A stretch of 64,000 nt of DNA from Auanema rhodensis (lineage: Eukaryota; Nematoda; Chromadorea; Rhabditida; Rhabditidae). The position numbers and the translations under genes were made by a program. Positions 61,601-64,000 of the stretch are shown piece after piece (within the stretch, counting starts at the first letter, position 1; the number at the start of each line of letters is the position of its first letter). The notes beneath the pieces were generated by a model that ran no database searches, was not told the origin of the DNA, and saw only the letters and a program-made list of their open reading frames with translations. The stretch is from positions 17,112,001 to 17,176,000 of the forward strand of contig OZ059897.1 of assembly GCA_964057225.1 (NCBI GenBank), given 5' to 3'.

Positions 61601-64000
61601 GCATAAATTAAAGTTCACGTAAATTTCAAAGTCATGGTTACCATGCATCAATATCAATAAAAATTTGTTTTCAGACTAATATGGACATGGGGAATCTAAT
61701 TTTGAAAACCGCATCTCTTCATCTTTCACGGGAAGCGAGTTACATACCAAGTACACATCGCGTGTACATTTAATTAGCATAAATTGAAGTTCACGTGAAT
61801 TTCGAAGTCATGGTTACCATGCACCAATATCAATAAAAATTTCTTTTTAGACTAATATGGACTTGGGGAATCTAATTTTGAAAACCGCATCTCTTTATCT
61901 TTCACGGGAAGCGAGTTTCATACCAAGTGCACATCACGTGTACATTTAATTAGCATAAATTAAAGTTCACGTAAATTTCGAAGTCATGGTTACCATGCAC
62001 CAATATCAATAAAAATTTGTTTTTAGACTAATATGAACATGGTGAATCTAATTTTGAAAACCGCATCTCTTTATCCTTCACGGGGAGCGAGTTTCATACC
62101 AAGTGCACATCACGTGTACATTTAATTAGCATAAATTAAAGTTCACGTAAATTTCAAAGTCATGGTTACCATGCACCAATATCAATGAAAATTTGTTTTT
62201 AGACTAATATGAACATGGTGAATCTAATTTTGAAAACCGTATCTCTTTATCTTTCACGGGAAGCGAGTTACATACCAAGTACACATCACGTGTACATTTA
62301 ATTAGCATAAATGAAAGTTCACGTAAATTTGAAAGTCATGGTTACCATGCACCAATATCAATAAAAATTTGTATTCAGACTAATATGGACATGGGGAATC
62401 TAATTTTCAAAACCGCATCTCTTTATCTTTCACGGGAAGCGAGTTTCATACAAGTGCACATCACGTGTACATTTAATTAGCATAAATTGAAGTTCACGTA
62501 AATTTCAAAGTCATGGTTACCATGCACCAATATGAATAAGAATTTGTTTTTAGACTAATATGGACATGGGGAATCTAATTTTGAAAACCGCATCTTTTCA
62601 TCTTTCACGGGAAGCGAGTTACATACCGAGTGCACATCACGTGTACATTTAATTAGCATAAATTAAAGTTCACGTAAATTTCAAAGTCATGGTTACCATG
62701 CATCAATATCAATAAAAATTTGTTTTCAGACTAATATGGACATGGGGAATCTAATTTTGAAAACCGCATCTCTTTATCTTTCACGGGAAGCGAGTTACAT
62801 ACCGAGTGCACATCACGTGTACATTTAATTAGCATAAATTAAAGTTCACGTAAATTTCAAAGTCATGGTTACCATGCATCAATATCAATGAAAATTTGTT
62901 TTTAGACTAATATGGACTTGGGGAATCTAATTTTGAAAACCGCCTCTCTTTATCTTTCACGGGAAGCGAGTTTCATACCAAGTGCACATCACGTGTACAT
63001 TTAATTAGCATAAATTAAAGTTCACGTAAATTTCAAAATCATGGTTACCATGCATCAATATCAATAAAAATTTGTTTTCAGACTAATATGGACATGGGGA
63101 ATCTAATTTTGAAAACCGCATCTCTTCATCTTTCACGGGAAGCGAGTTACATACCAAGTACACATCGCGTGTACATTTAATTAGCATAAATTGAAGTTCA
63201 CGTGAATTTCAAAGTCATGGTTACCATGCACCAATATGAATAAGAATTTGTTTTTAGACTAATGTGGGCATGGGGAATCTAATTTTGAAAACCGCATCTC
63301 TTTATCTTTCACGGGAAGCGAGATACATACCAAGTGCACATCGCGTGTACATTTAATTAGCATAAATTGAAGTTCACGTAAATTTCAAAGTCATGGTTGC
63401 CATGCACCAATATGAATAAGAATTTGTTTTTAGACTAATATGGACATGGGGAATCTAATTTTGAAAACCGCATCTCTTTATCTTTCACGGGAAGCGAGTT
63501 ACATACCGAGTGCACATCACGTGTACATTTAATTAGCATAAATTAAAGTTCACGTAAATTTCGAAGTCATGGTTACCATGCATCAATATCAATAAAATAT
63601 TGTTTTTAGACTAATATGGACTTGGGGAATCTAATTTTGAAAACCGCATCTCTTCATCTTTCACGGGAAGCGAGTTACATACCAAGTACACATCGCGTGT
63701 ACATTTAATTAGCATAAATTGAAGTTCACGTGAATTTCAAAGTCATGGTTACCATGCACCAATATGAATAAGAATTTGTTTTTAGACTAATGTGGACATG
63801 GGGAATCTAATTTTGAAAACCGCATCTCTTTATCTTTCACGGGAAGCGAGATACATACCAAGTGCACATCGCGTGTACATTTAATTAGCATAAATTAAAG
63901 TTCACGTAAATTTCAAAGTCATGGTTACCATGCACCAATACGAATAAGAATTTGTTTTTAGACTAATGTGGACATGGGGAATCTAATTTTGAAAACGGCA
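43660..64000. repeat. Tandem satellite array, ~176-bp monomer with higher-order structure
   Basis: From 43660 to the window end the same AT-rich unit repeats head to tail, about 115 copies. Successive AGCATAAATT words lie at 43835, 44011, 44187 and 44362, so the monomer is 175-176 bp; a common variant (TTTCATACAAG) lacks one base. Monomers differ from each other by a modest number of recurring variants (ATCACGTG/ATCGCGTG, TACCATGCACC/GCATC, CAATATCAATAAAA/GAATAAGAA, GACATGG/GACTTGG/GATATGG). Each unit carries the dyad CATGGTTACCATG and a second one GTACACATCACGTGTAC. Variant combinations recur at fixed offsets of about 1,758, 3,167, 6,332 and 9,499 bp, i.e. 10, 18, 36 and 54 monomers. No ORF or other gene interrupts the array, which continues past the window. 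Confidence 0.97.

Noticed and set aside
43660-64000. CENP-B box in the satellite (TTCACGGGAAGCGA looks tempting)
   Set aside because: Neither strand has the required TTCG....A..CGGG spacing; only isolated words match.
43660-64000. CRISPR-like array
   Set aside because: The ~176-bp unit repeats in full with no alternation of short direct repeat and unique spacer, and the context is eukaryotic.

Overview
The window is eukaryotic and most likely comes from a small invertebrate. The first 43 kb is AT-rich and gene-dense. Its genes are cut into many short exons by introns that are mostly 40-60 bp, with GT-AG junctions and plain tttag/tttcag acceptors. Every recognisable product is metazoan: a USP19-type deubiquitinase, a CRAL-TRIO/GOLD protein, zyxin, SWT1, Polyhomeotic-like proteins, Cdh1/fizzy-related, an Achaete-scute bHLH factor, an SLC35E1-type transporter and a BRI3-like protein. 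An early-branching nematode (Enoplea) would fit, but I cannot prove it from sequence alone. The last 20.3 kb is one satellite array.

Layout. 162-4909 (+) USP19-like protease. 5590-7131 (+) CRAL-TRIO/GOLD lipid-binding protein. 8883-15844 (+) zyxin locus with complex 5' exons, a second long reading frame overlapping the first exons, and an internal first exon giving a LIM-only isoform. 16207-18296 (-) SWT1-like PIN endoribonuclease. 18580-21421 (-) and 22357-25452 (+) head-to-head paralogues of a Polyhomeotic-like SAM protein, whose 5' halves form a near-perfect inverted repeat. 25878-28145 (-) Cdh1/fizzy-related. 28516-29262 (-) Achaete-scute-like bHLH factor. 29839-31173 (+) SLC35E1-like transporter, start unresolved. 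31291-39035 (-) giant coiled-coil protein, with a BRI3-like gene (36578-36929, +) nested in one of its introns. 39279-40465 (+) unrecognised protein. 40684-42977 (-) secreted, probably GPI-anchored Cys-rich protein. 43660-64000 tandem ~176-bp satellite with higher-order structure, running off the window end.

The genes do not form a single pathway; this is an ordinary gene-rich arm that ends abruptly at a satellite block. The parts most worth a second look are the two-frame zyxin 5' exons, the mosaic palindromic SAM paralogue pair, the satellite architecture, and several splicing peculiarities: an optional hydrophobic segment in the USP, a GC-AG intron in the bHLH gene, and the nested antisense gene. 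Exon models were made by eye from splice consensus, phase and protein sense; individual junctions may be off, and the coordinates given for genes are start codon to stop codon including introns.
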